Below, piece after piece: positions 17,492 through 26,091 of a stretch of 64,000 bases of DNA. How positions within the stretch are numbered: position 1 is the first letter of the stretch; the number at the start of each line of letters is the position of its first letter. This DNA is from Streptomyces sp. NBC_00247. GTDB taxonomy: Bacteria > Actinomycetota > Actinomycetes > Streptomycetales > Streptomycetaceae. A program made the position numbers and the translations under genes. The notes below the pieces were generated by a model that saw only the letters and a program-made list of their open reading frames with translations, searched no databases and was not told the DNA's origin. The stretch lies in assembly GCF_036188265.1 (NCBI RefSeq), contig NZ_CP108093.1, positions 6,539,001 through 6,603,000 of the forward strand, given 5' to 3'.

Positions 17492-19183
17492 TCAGAGCTT
17501 GGAGAGCTCCTCGACGAGATCGTCCAGGCCCAGCGACCCCTGCGACAGGGCCGCCATGTGCCAGGCCTTGAGGTCGAAGGCGTCCCCGTGGGCCGCGCGG
17601 GCGTTCTCCCGGCCCAGCAGCCAGGCACGTTCGCCGAGCTTGTAGCCGATCGCCTGACCCGGCATGGAGAGGTAGCGGGTCAGCTCGCTCTCCACGAACT
17701 CCGCCGGGCGGCCACTGTGGGCGCCGAAGAACTCCTCCGCCAGTTCCGGGGTCCACCGCTCACCCGGGTGGAACGACGACTCCGCCGGGATCTCCAGCTC
17801 CAGGTGCATGCCGATGTCCACGATGACCCGGCAGGCGCGCATCATCTGGGCGTCCAGGTAGCCGAGCCGCCGTTCGGCGTCCGGCAGGAAGCCCAGTTCG
17901 TCCATGAGCCGTTCCGCGTACAGCGCCCAGCCCTCGGCGTTGGCGCTGACCTGGCCGACCGACGCCTGATAGCGGGAGAGCGAGGAGGCGACATGGGTCC
18001 ACTGGGCGATCTGCAGGTGGTGGCCGGGCACGCCCTCGTGGTACCAGGTGGACACCAAGTCGTAGACGGGGAAGCGCGTTTCGCCCATCGTCGGCAGCCA
18101 GGTACGGCCCGGACGGGAGAAGTCCTCGGAGGGACCGGTGTAGTAGGGGGCCGCCGCGCCGCCGGGCGGAGCGATGTGCGACTCCACCTTCCTCACGCGC
18201 TCGGCGAGTTCGAAGTGGGTGCCGTCCAGCGCCTCGATGGCCTCGTCCATCAGGCCCTGGAGCCACTTCTGGACCTCGTCCACTCCCTCGATGTGCTTAC
18301 CGTGCACATCCAGGTGCGCGAGCGCCTCCCAAGGACCGGCCCCGGGCAGGATCTTGGCGGCCTCGGCCTTCATCTCGGCGAGCAGCCGGTGGTATTCGGA
18401 CCAGCCGTACGCGTACGCCTCGTCCAGGTCCAGGTCGGTACCGTTGAAGTAGCGTGACCACCGGGCGTACCGCTCACGGCCCACGGTGTCGGGCGAGCCC
18501 TCGATCGCGGGGGCGTACACCTCGTTCATCCAGTCGCGCAGAGCCACCAGCGCCTCGGTGGCGACGGCGGCGGCACCGTCCAGGTCCGCGCGGAGCGCGG
18601 CGGGGCCGGGCGCGACGAAGTCCGCGAAGAACCCGTCCCCCTCGCCGTCGCCGCCGGCCCAGGCCGTCAGCTGGTCGATGAACGTGGCGGTGGGACGGGG
18701 GCCGCCGTGCAGCTTCCGTTCGAGGCCGAGAGCGAGCGAAGCGCGGTAACCCGCGAGTGCGTCCGGAACGGCGCGCAGCCGGTCGACGACCGCGGCCCAG
18801 TCCTCGTCGGTCTCCGTGGGCGTCACCGTGAAGGCTTCGCGGACGCTGTGGGCCGGGGAGTGCAGATTGGAGACGGCCCGCAGATGCTCGTCCGCCGCGT
18901 GGACGGCGAGTTCGGCGGTGAGCCGCTCACGCAAGAGCCTGCCGCAGCGTCGCTCGGCGTCGCTGTCGGCGCCCGGGAGAAGCTCCGCGGCGTCCAGCTT
19001 CACCAGCGTGGCACGGGCGAGATCAGCCACGGCTGCCTGGCCTTCGGGCGAGAAGTCGGGCAGGCGGCCGGAACTCGCCGGGACACCCAGATAGGTACCC
19101 AGGATGGGGTCGAGATCGATGATTGCGTCGACGTAGGCGTCGGCGACCTGACGGGGCAGCGCGCTGCTCGAAGTGTCTGACAT
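17492..19183 (-). CDS. DUF885 family protein (putative M32-like metallopeptidase)
   Basis: 563 residues, the full length of DUF885 proteins. The diagnostic block is STWYHEGVPGHHLQIAQW, an HExxxGHH zinc-binding motif that relates the family to gluzincin peptidases, followed by NAEGWALYAERLMDELGF with the third ligand Glu region. No signal peptide is seen, so it is probably cytoplasmic. Start at ATG 19183 (MSDTSSSALPRQVADAYVD). Peptidase activity is inferred from the motif. Confidence 0.88.
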   Translation of the reverse strand: MSDTSSSALPRQVADAYVDAIIDLDPILGTYLGVPASSGRLPDFSPEGQAAVADLARATLVKLDAAELLPGADSDAERRCGRLLRERLTAELAVHAADEHLRAVSNLHSPAHSVREAFTVTPTETDEDWAAVVDRLRAVPDALAGYRASLALGLERKLHGGPRPTATFIDQLTAWAGGDGEGDGFFADFVAPGPAALRADLDGAAAVATEALVALRDWMNEVYAPAIEGSPDTVGRERYARWSRYFNGTDLDLDEAYAYGWSEYHRLLAEMKAEAAKILPGAGPWEALAHLDVHGKHIEGVDEVQKWLQGLMDEAIEALDGTHFELAERVRKVESHIAPPGGAAAPYYTGPSEDFSRPGRTWLPTMGETRFPVYDLVSTWYHEGVPGHHLQIAQWTHVASSLSRYQASVGQVSANAEGWALYAERLMDELGFLPDAERRLGYLDAQMMRACRVIVDIGMHLELEIPAESSFHPGERWTPELAEEFFGAHSGRPAEFVESELTRYLSMPGQAIGYKLGERAWLLGRENARAAHGDAFDLKAWHMAALSQGSLGLDDLVEELSKL

Positions 19184-19517
19184 GCGGACATCCTCGTACG
19201 GGAAGCGGCTTCCCGTCACCCTGCCCCCGCCCGCGACCGGAAGCGGCTGTCGGTGCGGTGTGCGGAGCCGCCTCGGAACCCACCTCCACCCTGCGGTACG
19301 GGGTTCCGCCCGCGCCGCGGGGAGGAGTCCGGAAGTCATGCGCGAGATTGGCCGGATCAGGACGGTGAGGGTTGCGGACTCGGTCCGGCGTACCGGTCGT
19401 TCAGGACGCCTTCGGCCGATGCCCCGGACCGAGTCCGGAACCAGCAGCGCCGGCGGCTGCCCCGCACCGGCTCTTCGGTGCGGGGCAGCCGCCGGCTTCG
19501 GCTCGTGGTACCCGCCC
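19184..19517. other. Intergenic region, 334 bases
   Basis: Holds the promoter side of the DUF885 gene and, at its far end, the 21-base hairpin listed at 19449-19496. I see no convincing small gene in the rest; the open frames here are Arg/Pro-rich shadows. Confidence 0.5.
19449..19496 (-). terminator. Very long perfect terminator hairpin
   Basis: A 21-base perfect stem (19449-19469 with 19476-19496) around the six-base loop GCTCTT. It starts 21 bases past the stop codon of the GNAT gene and is the strongest hairpin in the window. Confidence 0.85.
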
Positions 19518-21065
19518 TCAGCGGCGGGACTCCCAGGCCCATTCGGCCGGGTCGATCCAGTGCGGTGCCATGACCGGTTCCGTGGGAAAACCTGATCCGG
19601 TCGTCCCGGCGAGGCCGGCGGCGGTGCCCTCCGCGTCCGCGTCCGGGTACGCGCTCGTGTCCGCGTACGAGGGAGGGAGTGTCGTGGCGCGTCGGGAGGC
19701 CAGGCGGGCCGTGATCACCAGAGTGCCCTCCTCGATCTGGTAGTCGAGGGGCAGGCCGAGCCCACGCATCGCGGCGACCATGCCGGTGTTGTCGGCCTGG
19801 GTGACGGCGTAGACGGAGTCGCATCCGGCCTCGGCGGCCAGACCGACGAGTCGGCGAAGCAGCTCGGAGCCGACGCCGCGTCGCTGCCAGTCGTCTTCGA
19901 CGAGAAGGGCGACCTCGGTCTCGTCCCCGTCCCAGAGGAGGTGCCCGAGGGCGACGATCCGCCCCGAGTCGGTCTGTACCGAGAGGGTGCGGCCGAAGCG
20001 GGGGCTGAGCAGGTGGCCGAGGTAGCGGTCCGCGTCCGCGACAGGACCGTGGTAGCGGAGACCCAGGGTGCGCGGGGAGCAGCGGTCGTGCATGTCGCGC
20101 GCGGCGTCGAGGTCGTCCTGGTCCGCGCGGCGCACGGTGATCTCGGGCCCCTCGGCGAGCGTGAGGACGTCCTCGCTGCGCGGGACGCGGGGTCCGAGGC
20201 GTGCGTCGAGTTCCACCAGCGCGCGGGCCCGGGCGAACTCGGTGGGCGTGAACGGCAGGTAGGGGCGCTCCACGGTGATCACGCCACCCGACGGGTCGCT
20301 CAGTCGCATCACCGTCTCCTCCAGTACCCCTTCCACCGGGGTGCCCTCGCCGGTGACCCGGCCCGTCACGGTGACCGCCGGCAGCGAGTGGATGGTGCAC
20401 CGCCCCAGCAGCTGACGCAGCGCGAGCGGGAGTTCCGCGGCATCCAGGGCGGTACGGGTGGCCAGTCCCAGGACCCGCGTCGGGGTGTCCACCAGATCGT
20501 GGGCGTCGGCCCGCTCGATCCAGGTGGAGGTGCCGCCGGCCGCGGATACCTCCCGGGTGAGTTCGGAGGCGCTCAACGACGAAGGAGCACGCAGCAGGAA
20601 CTCGTCGACGGTGCCGTCGGCCAGCGGGTGCGTCTGGAGGGTCAGGATGTCGATCCGGAGGCGGGCGAGTGCGATGCACAGTGCCGCCAGGCTTCCGGGA
20701 GTGTCCTGGACCGTCGTCCGCATCCGCCACAGCACCGTCTCGTCGAGGGCGGGCGAGGCCTCGAAGGACAGGTTCAGGCCGAGTTCGGCGCCGTATCCGA
20801 CCGCTGTGCCACCGGCTGGGGCGTCGCCACCCTCGGACGGTGGGGCGTGACTGTGCCTCCGTGCCCACCAGGTGTGGAAGGTGGCGGTCGCGGTCAGCGC
20901 CACCGCCGAGGCGATGAGCAGATACGGCCCGTCGGGCTGGTGCCCGATGAGGTTCGCGACGGCGTCGGCGACGGCCACCGCGGTGAACAGGGCCGCGAGC
21001 TCGATCAGGTCCCGCCGCCAGTGGTGGGGACGGTGGGCGGTCTTGGAGGATGTCACATCAGTCAT
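19518..21065 (-). CDS. Membrane-anchored ACT-GNAT acetyltransferase
   Basis: 515 residues with an unusual domain string. Residues 20-70 hold two hydrophobic helices (AALFTAVAVADAVANLI and LLIASAVALTATATF). Residues 110-200 are ACT-like: RTTVQDTPGSLAALCIALAR and DILTLQTHPLADGTVDEFLL. The last 200 residues are a GNAT domain, with LLVEDDWQRRGVGSELL as the acetyl-CoA loop and ITVRRADQDDLDAARDMHD as its first strand. ACT-GNAT proteins of actinomycetes include amino-acid-regulated protein lysine acetyltransferases; that role here is inference, and the membrane helices are extra. Start at ATG 21065. Confidence 0.82.
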   Translation of the reverse strand: MTDVTSSKTAHRPHHWRRDLIELAALFTAVAVADAVANLIGHQPDGPYLLIASAVALTATATFHTWWARRHSHAPPSEGGDAPAGGTAVGYGAELGLNLSFEASPALDETVLWRMRTTVQDTPGSLAALCIALARLRIDILTLQTHPLADGTVDEFLLRAPSSLSASELTREVSAAGGTSTWIERADAHDLVDTPTRVLGLATRTALDAAELPLALRQLLGRCTIHSLPAVTVTGRVTGEGTPVEGVLEETVMRLSDPSGGVITVERPYLPFTPTEFARARALVELDARLGPRVPRSEDVLTLAEGPEITVRRADQDDLDAARDMHDRCSPRTLGLRYHGPVADADRYLGHLLSPRFGRTLSVQTDSGRIVALGHLLWDGDETEVALLVEDDWQRRGVGSELLRRLVGLAAEAGCDSVYAVTQADNTGMVAAMRGLGLPLDYQIEEGTLVITARLASRRATTLPPSYADTSAYPDADAEGTAAGLAGTTGSGFPTEPVMAPHWIDPAEWAWESRR

Positions 21066-21305
21066 GACTTCACTGTGACCGAATGGTGTTGCCTGATCAC
21101 GAACGCACTGTGACCGATGGGTTAAGTGTGGATCTAGTCGCCTTTCTTCACTTTTCAGACACTGAGTGGCCCGAACTGTCGGGCAAAAGGAAGCCCGGTG
21201 TCCTCGGCGGGTGACGCGACGTGCTCCTGCCCGTAAGGGCGACACGTCGCGCGCCACGACCCCGATGGTCCCGTTCGTCGTACGGTCCTGGCCGGGCAGG
21301 CCGGG

Positions 21306-21893
21306 TCACGCGTCCAGCAGGGTCGTCACCGTCAGCCGCAGCGTGCCCGCCAGCCGTTCTCCCTCCCCCTTCTCCAGGAGTCGCAGAATGGGTTCGTTGC
21401 CCAGGGTCGACAACAGGACGTGCGCCATCAGTTCTGCGTCCAGCGAGGGGCGCAGCTCGGCGAGCAGCGTGCTGAGGTGGTTGTGCCAGAAGCGGTAGAC
21501 AGGGTGATCGTCGTCCGCTCTGGGGCGTTGGGTGGTGGTGACGGCGTGGCCGAGGGCCGCGAGCAGGCCCTTGTTGCGGGCCACCACGTCCACGATGCCG
21601 TCGAGGAACGCGAGGAGACGTGACCGGGGGTCGGCGCCGGGGCCCAGCGGGGGCGGGCCGGAGACGACGGCGTCATGCAGGGCCCCGGTGCGCTCCTGGA
21701 TCAGGGCGTGCATGAGGCCCATGCGGCTGCCGAAGCGGTGGAACACAGTGCCTTTGCCGACGCCCGCGGCGGCGGCGACCTGTTCCATGGAGATCTCTTC
21801 CGGGCGGTACAGGGCCAGGAGTTCCTCGGTGGCGTGCAGGATCGCGCGGCGGTTGCGGGCCGCGTCGGCGCGTTCGCGTCGGACTTCCGCCAT
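21306..21893 (-). CDS. TetR-family transcriptional repressor
   Basis: 195 residues. N-terminal TetR_N helix-turn-helix: RRAILHATEELLALYRPEEI, then MEQVAAAAGVGKGTVFHRFG, the recognition helix. The rest is an all-helical ligand domain typical of SbtR-like C-terminal regions. It is divergent from the quinone oxidoreductase gene across 89 bases that carry a perfect palindrome, so it most likely represses both itself and that gene. Confidence 0.92.
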   Translation of the reverse strand: MAEVRRERADAARNRRAILHATEELLALYRPEEISMEQVAAAAGVGKGTVFHRFGSRMGLMHALIQERTGALHDAVVSGPPPLGPGADPRSRLLAFLDGIVDVVARNKGLLAALGHAVTTTQRPRADDDHPVYRFWHNHLSTLLAELRPSLDAELMAHVLLSTLGNEPILRLLEKGEGERLAGTLRLTVTTLLDA

Positions 21894-21911
21894 CGGAGGA
21901 CCTCCTGGACA

Positions 21912-21930
21912 ACTGGACCGGCGGTCCAGT
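21912..21930. promoter_or_regulatory. Palindromic TetR operator
   Basis: A perfect 19-base palindrome: ACTGGACCG, central G, CGGTCCAGT. A related half, ACTGATGGTCCAGT at 21948-21961, repeats the GGTCCAGT arm 31 bases on. Both sit between the divergent tetR and oxidoreductase starts, as expected for an operator pair. Confidence 0.8.
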
Positions 21931-21982
21931 ATGTTCGGTGCAAGTTGACTGATGGTCCAGTTTAGCTGGGGGAGGGGTCGTC

Positions 21983-22960
21983 ATGCGGCGCGTCCGCTAT
22001 CACGAGTACGGGGGACCTGAGGTCCTGCGGGTCGAGCAGGCCGAGGTGCCGGTTCCCGGTGAGGGGCAGGTGCTCGTCAGGGCTGAAGCGATCGGTGTCA
22101 ACTTCGTCGACACCAAGTACCGGCAGGGTCCGGAGGCAGGAGCGATCTTCCAGCGGCCGTTGCCGGGCACGCTGACCGGTGACGTCGTCGGTACCGTCGA
22201 GGCTGTCGGCCAGGGCGTCGAGGGACTCGCCGTGGGAGAACGGGTCGCGGCCCTCGTGGCGGAGGATGCCTACGCCGACTACGTGCTCGCCGCGGCGCAG
22301 TGGATCGTCAAGGTGGACGAGGGCGTCGACCACGGTTCGGCCACCATGCTGCCGATGGGCGCGCCGGTCGCGTTGCGCGTGCTGCGGACGGGCGGCCTCA
22401 CTCCCGGCGAGTCGGTGCTGGTGCACTCCGCGGCCGGCGGCATCGGGCACTTCGCCCTGCAGATCGCGAGGCTGCTCGGGGCCGGCACGGTGGTCGCCAC
22501 CGCAGGCTCGGACGCAAAGCTGGAGTTCGCCCGCGAGCACGGCGCCGACATCGCGGTGAACTACACCGAGCAGAACTGGACCGGCGCGGTGCGGGCGGCG
22601 GTGCCGGACGGGGTCGACGTCCTGCTCGACGCGGTCGGCGGCGACGTCCTTCGGCGCAGCTTCGAGGTGCTGGCGCCGTACGGCCGGGCCGTGACCTATG
22701 GTGCGGCCAGTGGTGACCTGATCTCCGTACCGGTCACGAGCGTCTTCGCACTGAAGTCCCTGGCGGGCTTCAACCTGACGGCGTGGCGGACGGCCAGGCC
22801 CGAGCAGGCGCGCGCGGAGATGGACGAGCTCGCCGGCTACGTCGCGGAAGGCAAGCTCACCGCGGCCGTGCACGCCACCGTCCCGCTCGCCGAGGCGGCC
22901 GAGGCGCACCGGCTGCTCGACGACAGGGCCGCGCTGGGCCGCGTTCTGCTGGTTCCGTAA
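21983..22960 (+). CDS. Zinc-independent quinone oxidoreductase (MDR family)
   Basis: 325 residues of the medium-chain dehydrogenase/reductase superfamily, QOR type. It has the substrate-domain block VRAEAIGVNFVDTKYRQG, the coenzyme-domain loop VLVHSAAGGIGHFALQIAR (AxGGxG for NADPH) and no catalytic or structural zinc cysteines. It would reduce quinones or reactive enones with NADPH. GGGGGAGGGG precedes the ATG. The operator palindromes upstream suggest induction when the TetR ligand, perhaps a quinone or electrophile, is present. Confidence 0.93.
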   Translation: MRRVRYHEYGGPEVLRVEQAEVPVPGEGQVLVRAEAIGVNFVDTKYRQGPEAGAIFQRPLPGTLTGDVVGTVEAVGQGVEGLAVGERVAALVAEDAYADYVLAAAQWIVKVDEGVDHGSATMLPMGAPVALRVLRTGGLTPGESVLVHSAAGGIGHFALQIARLLGAGTVVATAGSDAKLEFAREHGADIAVNYTEQNWTGAVRAAVPDGVDVLLDAVGGDVLRRSFEVLAPYGRAVTYGAASGDLISVPVTSVFALKSLAGFNLTAWRTARPEQARAEMDELAGYVAEGKLTAAVHATVPLAEAAEAHRLLDDRAALGRVLLVP

Positions 22961-23143
22961 CGCCCCCCGAGGGGTACGGGGTGCGTGCGACGGGCGGGCG
23001 TGGGCGCGGGGCGCCTGGGCGAGGGGCTCCTTCGGGGCGGGCGCGGGGCGCCTGGGCCCCGCACCCACCTTCTTCGCGCCGGCTCGCCCGCGATGCGATC
23101 GAGGGCGCCTGACGCGGTCAGGCCGGAAACGGTGTGGGACCGT

Positions 23144-24721
23144 TCACTGACCCGTGAGGCCGGGCTGCAGCACCTTGGTGAACAAGACCTTCCCGCCCTG
23201 CTGTCGCAGCCGCACCGTCAACTCCCCGCTTGCGCCGTCGATGTCGACCTCGCCGAAGAGCGGCGGCATCTCCAGGGGGGACTGGTTGGAGAGGACGGGG
23301 GCTTTGACGAATACCCGGTCCGGGCCGAACGTGTTGTCCAGCGCGCTCGCCGGGAAGGCGCCCGCGGCCAGCGGGCCGGAGACGAACTCCCAGAAGGGCG
23401 CGAAGTCCTTGAACGCCGCACGCTCGGGAAGGTAGTGCTGCGCGGAGGTGTGGTGCACGTCCGCCGTCAGCCAGACGGTCCCCGTGATGCGGCGGTGCTT
23501 GATGTACCGGAGCAACTCGGCGATCTGGAGTTCCCGCCCGAGCGGGGCGCCCGGGTCGCCCTGGGCGACCGCTTCGAAGTCCGTGGCGCCGTCCGGTACG
23601 ACGAGCCCGAGCGGCATGTCCGCCGCGATCACCTTCCACACGGCGCGTGACCGGGAGAGCTCACCCTTGAGCCACCTGAGCTGTTCGGCGCCGAGGATGC
23701 CCGTGGTGTCGTCGGCCTGCCGGTCGGGCGAGTTGGCGTTGCGGAAGGAGCGCATGTCGAGCACGAACACGTCGAGCAGGGGACCGTGGCGTACCACCCG
23801 GTGCATACGGCCCTCGCCCGGCGCGGCGCGGAGGGTGGAGACCGGAAGGTACTCGCGGTAGGCCCGCACCGAACGTGCCGCCAGCACGTCCACGCTCTTC
23901 TCCGTGTAGCGGACGTCGTCGAGGATCTGCCCGGGATACCAGTTGTTGCGTACCTCGTGGTCGTCCCACTGGACGATCGACGGCACCTGCGAGTTGAACC
24001 TCCGGACGTTCGCGTCCAGCAGGTTGTACCGGAAGTTGCCCCGGTACTCGGCGAGGGTCTCGGCGACCTTCGCCTTCTCCTCGGTCGTGACGTTGTGCCA
24101 GACACTTCCGTCGGGCAGGGGCACGCTCGGCTCGATGACACCGTCCGCGTAGATGGTGTCGCCGCTGCAGAGGAAGAAGTCGGGGTTGAGATTCCGCATC
24201 TCCTCATAGACGGTGTAGCCGCCGATGTCGGGGTTGATGCCCCATCCCTGCCCGGCGATGTCGCCGGACCAGAGGAACCGCGCTCCGTCCCGCCGCTTCG
24301 CCGGAGCGGTGCGGAAGGTTCCGTACAACGGGCGGCTCGTGCGGCGCGGATCGTCCGGGTCGGCCAGGGTCACCCGGTAGTGGACCTGTTCGCCGGCCGG
24401 GAGACCGTGCACGGGGGTCGTCCCGGTGAAGTCCGTCCCGGCACCGACCAGCGGACCGTGCCAGAGGCGGGACGTGCGGAAGGACTCCGTGGCCGACGTC
24501 TCGACCAGCATCCGGGCAGCGCGGTCCGAGCGCACCCAGACCAGAGCGGTGGACGCCGTGACATCCCCCACCTGGACACCCCACTCGGCGGACGGGCGCC
24601 CGGACCGCGCGAAGGCGGGCGCGCCGGTGACAGCCGGCAGCCCGACGGCGGCGGACGCGAGGAGCGAACCGCGCAGTACGGTCCGGCGGCCGGGGGAGAG
24701 GACGTGCGGACGGTTCGTCAT
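23144..24721 (-). CDS. phoD: PhoD-type alkaline phosphatase
   Basis: 525 residues. The N terminus is a Tat signal (GRRTVLRGSLLASAAVGLP, twin-Arg followed by a hydrophobic stretch), so the enzyme is exported folded. Catalytic blocks visible are FLWSGDIAGQGWG, FFLCSGDTIYADG, VQWDDHEVRNNWYPGQ and WLTADVHHTSAQHY, the Fe/Ca ligands of PhoD. It releases phosphate from phosphodiesters outside the cell. Start at ATG 24721. A GTTCACC element upstream suggests PhoP control. The PhoD family is firm; the symbol follows the family name. Confidence 0.93.
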   Translation of the reverse strand: MTNRPHVLSPGRRTVLRGSLLASAAVGLPAVTGAPAFARSGRPSAEWGVQVGDVTASTALVWVRSDRAARMLVETSATESFRTSRLWHGPLVGAGTDFTGTTPVHGLPAGEQVHYRVTLADPDDPRRTSRPLYGTFRTAPAKRRDGARFLWSGDIAGQGWGINPDIGGYTVYEEMRNLNPDFFLCSGDTIYADGVIEPSVPLPDGSVWHNVTTEEKAKVAETLAEYRGNFRYNLLDANVRRFNSQVPSIVQWDDHEVRNNWYPGQILDDVRYTEKSVDVLAARSVRAYREYLPVSTLRAAPGEGRMHRVVRHGPLLDVFVLDMRSFRNANSPDRQADDTTGILGAEQLRWLKGELSRSRAVWKVIAADMPLGLVVPDGATDFEAVAQGDPGAPLGRELQIAELLRYIKHRRITGTVWLTADVHHTSAQHYLPERAAFKDFAPFWEFVSGPLAAGAFPASALDNTFGPDRVFVKAPVLSNQSPLEMPPLFGEVDIDGASGELTVRLRQQGGKVLFTKVLQPGLTGQ

Positions 24722-24828
24722 CGATGCGCCTCCGGGACATGGGTGCGGGGTGTGCGACGGCGCGCGTCCGAAGAGCCCCGGCGCGCGCAGGACCATGACT
24801 AACGCGCGGCCAAGGCGCCCACCCCAAC

Positions 24829-24839
24829 CAGAGGTGAAC
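24829..24839 (-). promoter_or_regulatory. Candidate PHO box unit upstream of phoD
   Basis: On the minus strand the sequence GTTCACCTCTG matches the first direct-repeat unit of the Streptomyces PHO box (GTTCACC plus four bases). The next 11 bases begin GTTGGGG, a poor second unit. It is 108 bases upstream of the phoD start. One good unit alone is weak evidence. Confidence 0.4.
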
Positions 24840-24888
24840 AACGGCTACGTGGCGCACCGTACTTCCCCCGGCCGGCCCCTCGCCCCCC

Positions 24889-25719
24889 TCAGCGACTGGT
24901 GTCGAGAATGACCCGGGACACGAGGGCGGGGTCGTCGTTCATCGGCACATGACCGCATCCGGGCAGCCGCACCAGCCGTGCGCCGGGGATGGCACGCTTG
25001 GCCCGGACGCCCTGGCGGCGGGGGAGAAGCAGGTCACGGCTGCCCCAGGCGACGGTGACCGGGATGCCCGGCACGTCGGAGGTGAAGGAGGCGTTCCGGC
25101 CGGCGGCCAGCGTCCCTCCGAAGCCGGTCGCGTTCCGGAGCGCGAGGGTCTCCGCGACGACCGTTTCCGGCGAACGGCGACCAGGCCGGGCACAGATGGT
25201 GCTGGTGAGAGCCGCGCGACCCGCCGCGCTCCGGGAGAGACGTTCGATCAACGGAACCGGAAGTGCCCGGGCACCCCGGCGCATCGCCCAGAGCGTCCCG
25301 AACGCGTACCGGCGCTCCGGAGCGCTCCAGAATCCGGCGGGTGACAGGGCCGTCACCGACCGGGCGCGACCGGTGCGTCCGAGTTCCAGCGCGAGCAGAC
25401 CACCGAGTGAGTTGCCCGCCACGTGCGGGCGTTCGACGCCGAGTTCGGAGCAGAAGGCCGCCAGAACACCGGCCACCGTCCGTACGTCGTACGCGACGCC
25501 GTCCGCGAGCGCGGGCGACTCACCGAAGCCCGGCAGATCCACGCTGATCACGTCACGTTCGCCCGACAGGATCCGTACCACCGGATCCCACGCCTGCCGG
25601 TGATGGCCTATGCCGTGGAGCAACAGCAGCGGCTGCCCGGTGCCGGTCCGCGCGTAGGCCACCGAGGTACTCCGCAGGCCCGCGGAGGTGTCGAACGTGA
25701 ACGTCGCCGTGCCGGTCAT
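24889..25719 (-). CDS. Alpha/beta hydrolase
   Basis: 276 residues. The oxyanion strand LLLLHGIGHHRQAW, the nucleophile elbow HVAGNSLGGLLALELG (Ser in G-N-S-L-G) and the catalytic His in PGCGHVPMNDDP are all present; VAWGSRDLLLP holds the acid region. It is a small cytoplasmic esterase/lipase-like hydrolase with no signal peptide and unpredictable substrate. Start at ATG 25719. It stands alone between the phosphatase and the GntR regulator. Confidence 0.9.
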   Translation of the reverse strand: MTGTATFTFDTSAGLRSTSVAYARTGTGQPLLLLHGIGHHRQAWDPVVRILSGERDVISVDLPGFGESPALADGVAYDVRTVAGVLAAFCSELGVERPHVAGNSLGGLLALELGRTGRARSVTALSPAGFWSAPERRYAFGTLWAMRRGARALPVPLIERLSRSAAGRAALTSTICARPGRRSPETVVAETLALRNATGFGGTLAAGRNASFTSDVPGIPVTVAWGSRDLLLPRRQGVRAKRAIPGARLVRLPGCGHVPMNDDPALVSRVILDTSR

Positions 25720-25984
25720 GGCCGCTCCCTGGCGTGGAAATGAACCCTTCGCGGCCAACAACTACCCCTCGGTAGCTTCTGGTTCAAGAGGCAGGCCCTC
25801 TCGGTTGGCGGACAGGAGGTGGATTGCCGTCAGGTGGCGTGTCGGGCGCCCGGATTGTGGCAGGACGCGCCGTCTTCGGCTCGTGCGTCTGCCCTCTTCG
25901 CGCTCGTACGCCGGTCCCCGTACCACGAACGTCCTGTGAACGCTCTGCGCCGGAAGCGCGTTTCGCGGCACCCCGGGGCAAGGA

Positions 25985-25998
25985 TTGGTCTTGACCAA
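25985..25998. promoter_or_regulatory. dre-like palindrome
   Basis: TTGGTC-TT-GACCAA is a perfect inverted repeat. Its core TGGTCTTGACCA differs by one base from the dre core TGGTCTAGACCA bound by DasR, the GntR/HutC regulator of N-acetylglucosamine use in Streptomyces. It overlaps the -35 hexamer of the promoter for the GntR gene. Confidence 0.55.
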
Positions 25999-26019
25999 GT
26001 CCGCGCGCCGCCCTATGGT
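25991..26019 (+). promoter_or_regulatory. Sigma-70-type (HrdB) promoter of the GntR gene
   Basis: TTGACC at 25991-25996 and TATGGT at 26014-26019 are separated by exactly 17 bases, a near-consensus housekeeping promoter. It leaves a leader of about 65 bases before the GTG at 26092. Confidence 0.6.
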
Positions 26020-26091
26020 CCTTACGTTAAGGCAAGAACCTTTAATAAATGTTGTCGCGGAAAAGGCCGCTGGGCGATTGCGGAGGACAGG

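Larger units (their letters stand above)
25720..26091. other. Intergenic region with GntR promoter, 372 bases
   Basis: No gene is convincing here. It contains the start region of the alpha/beta hydrolase, then the promoter and dre-like palindrome of the GntR gene at 25985-26019, and an unusually AT-rich leader (TTTAATAAATG around 26041). Confidence 0.55.

Noticed and set aside
22999..23060. A 19-base direct repeat GGGCGCGGGGCGCCTGGGC after the quinone oxidoreductase gene
   Set aside because: It is real but lies in extreme-GC intergenic DNA and shows no link to any element, so I did not list it as a feature.
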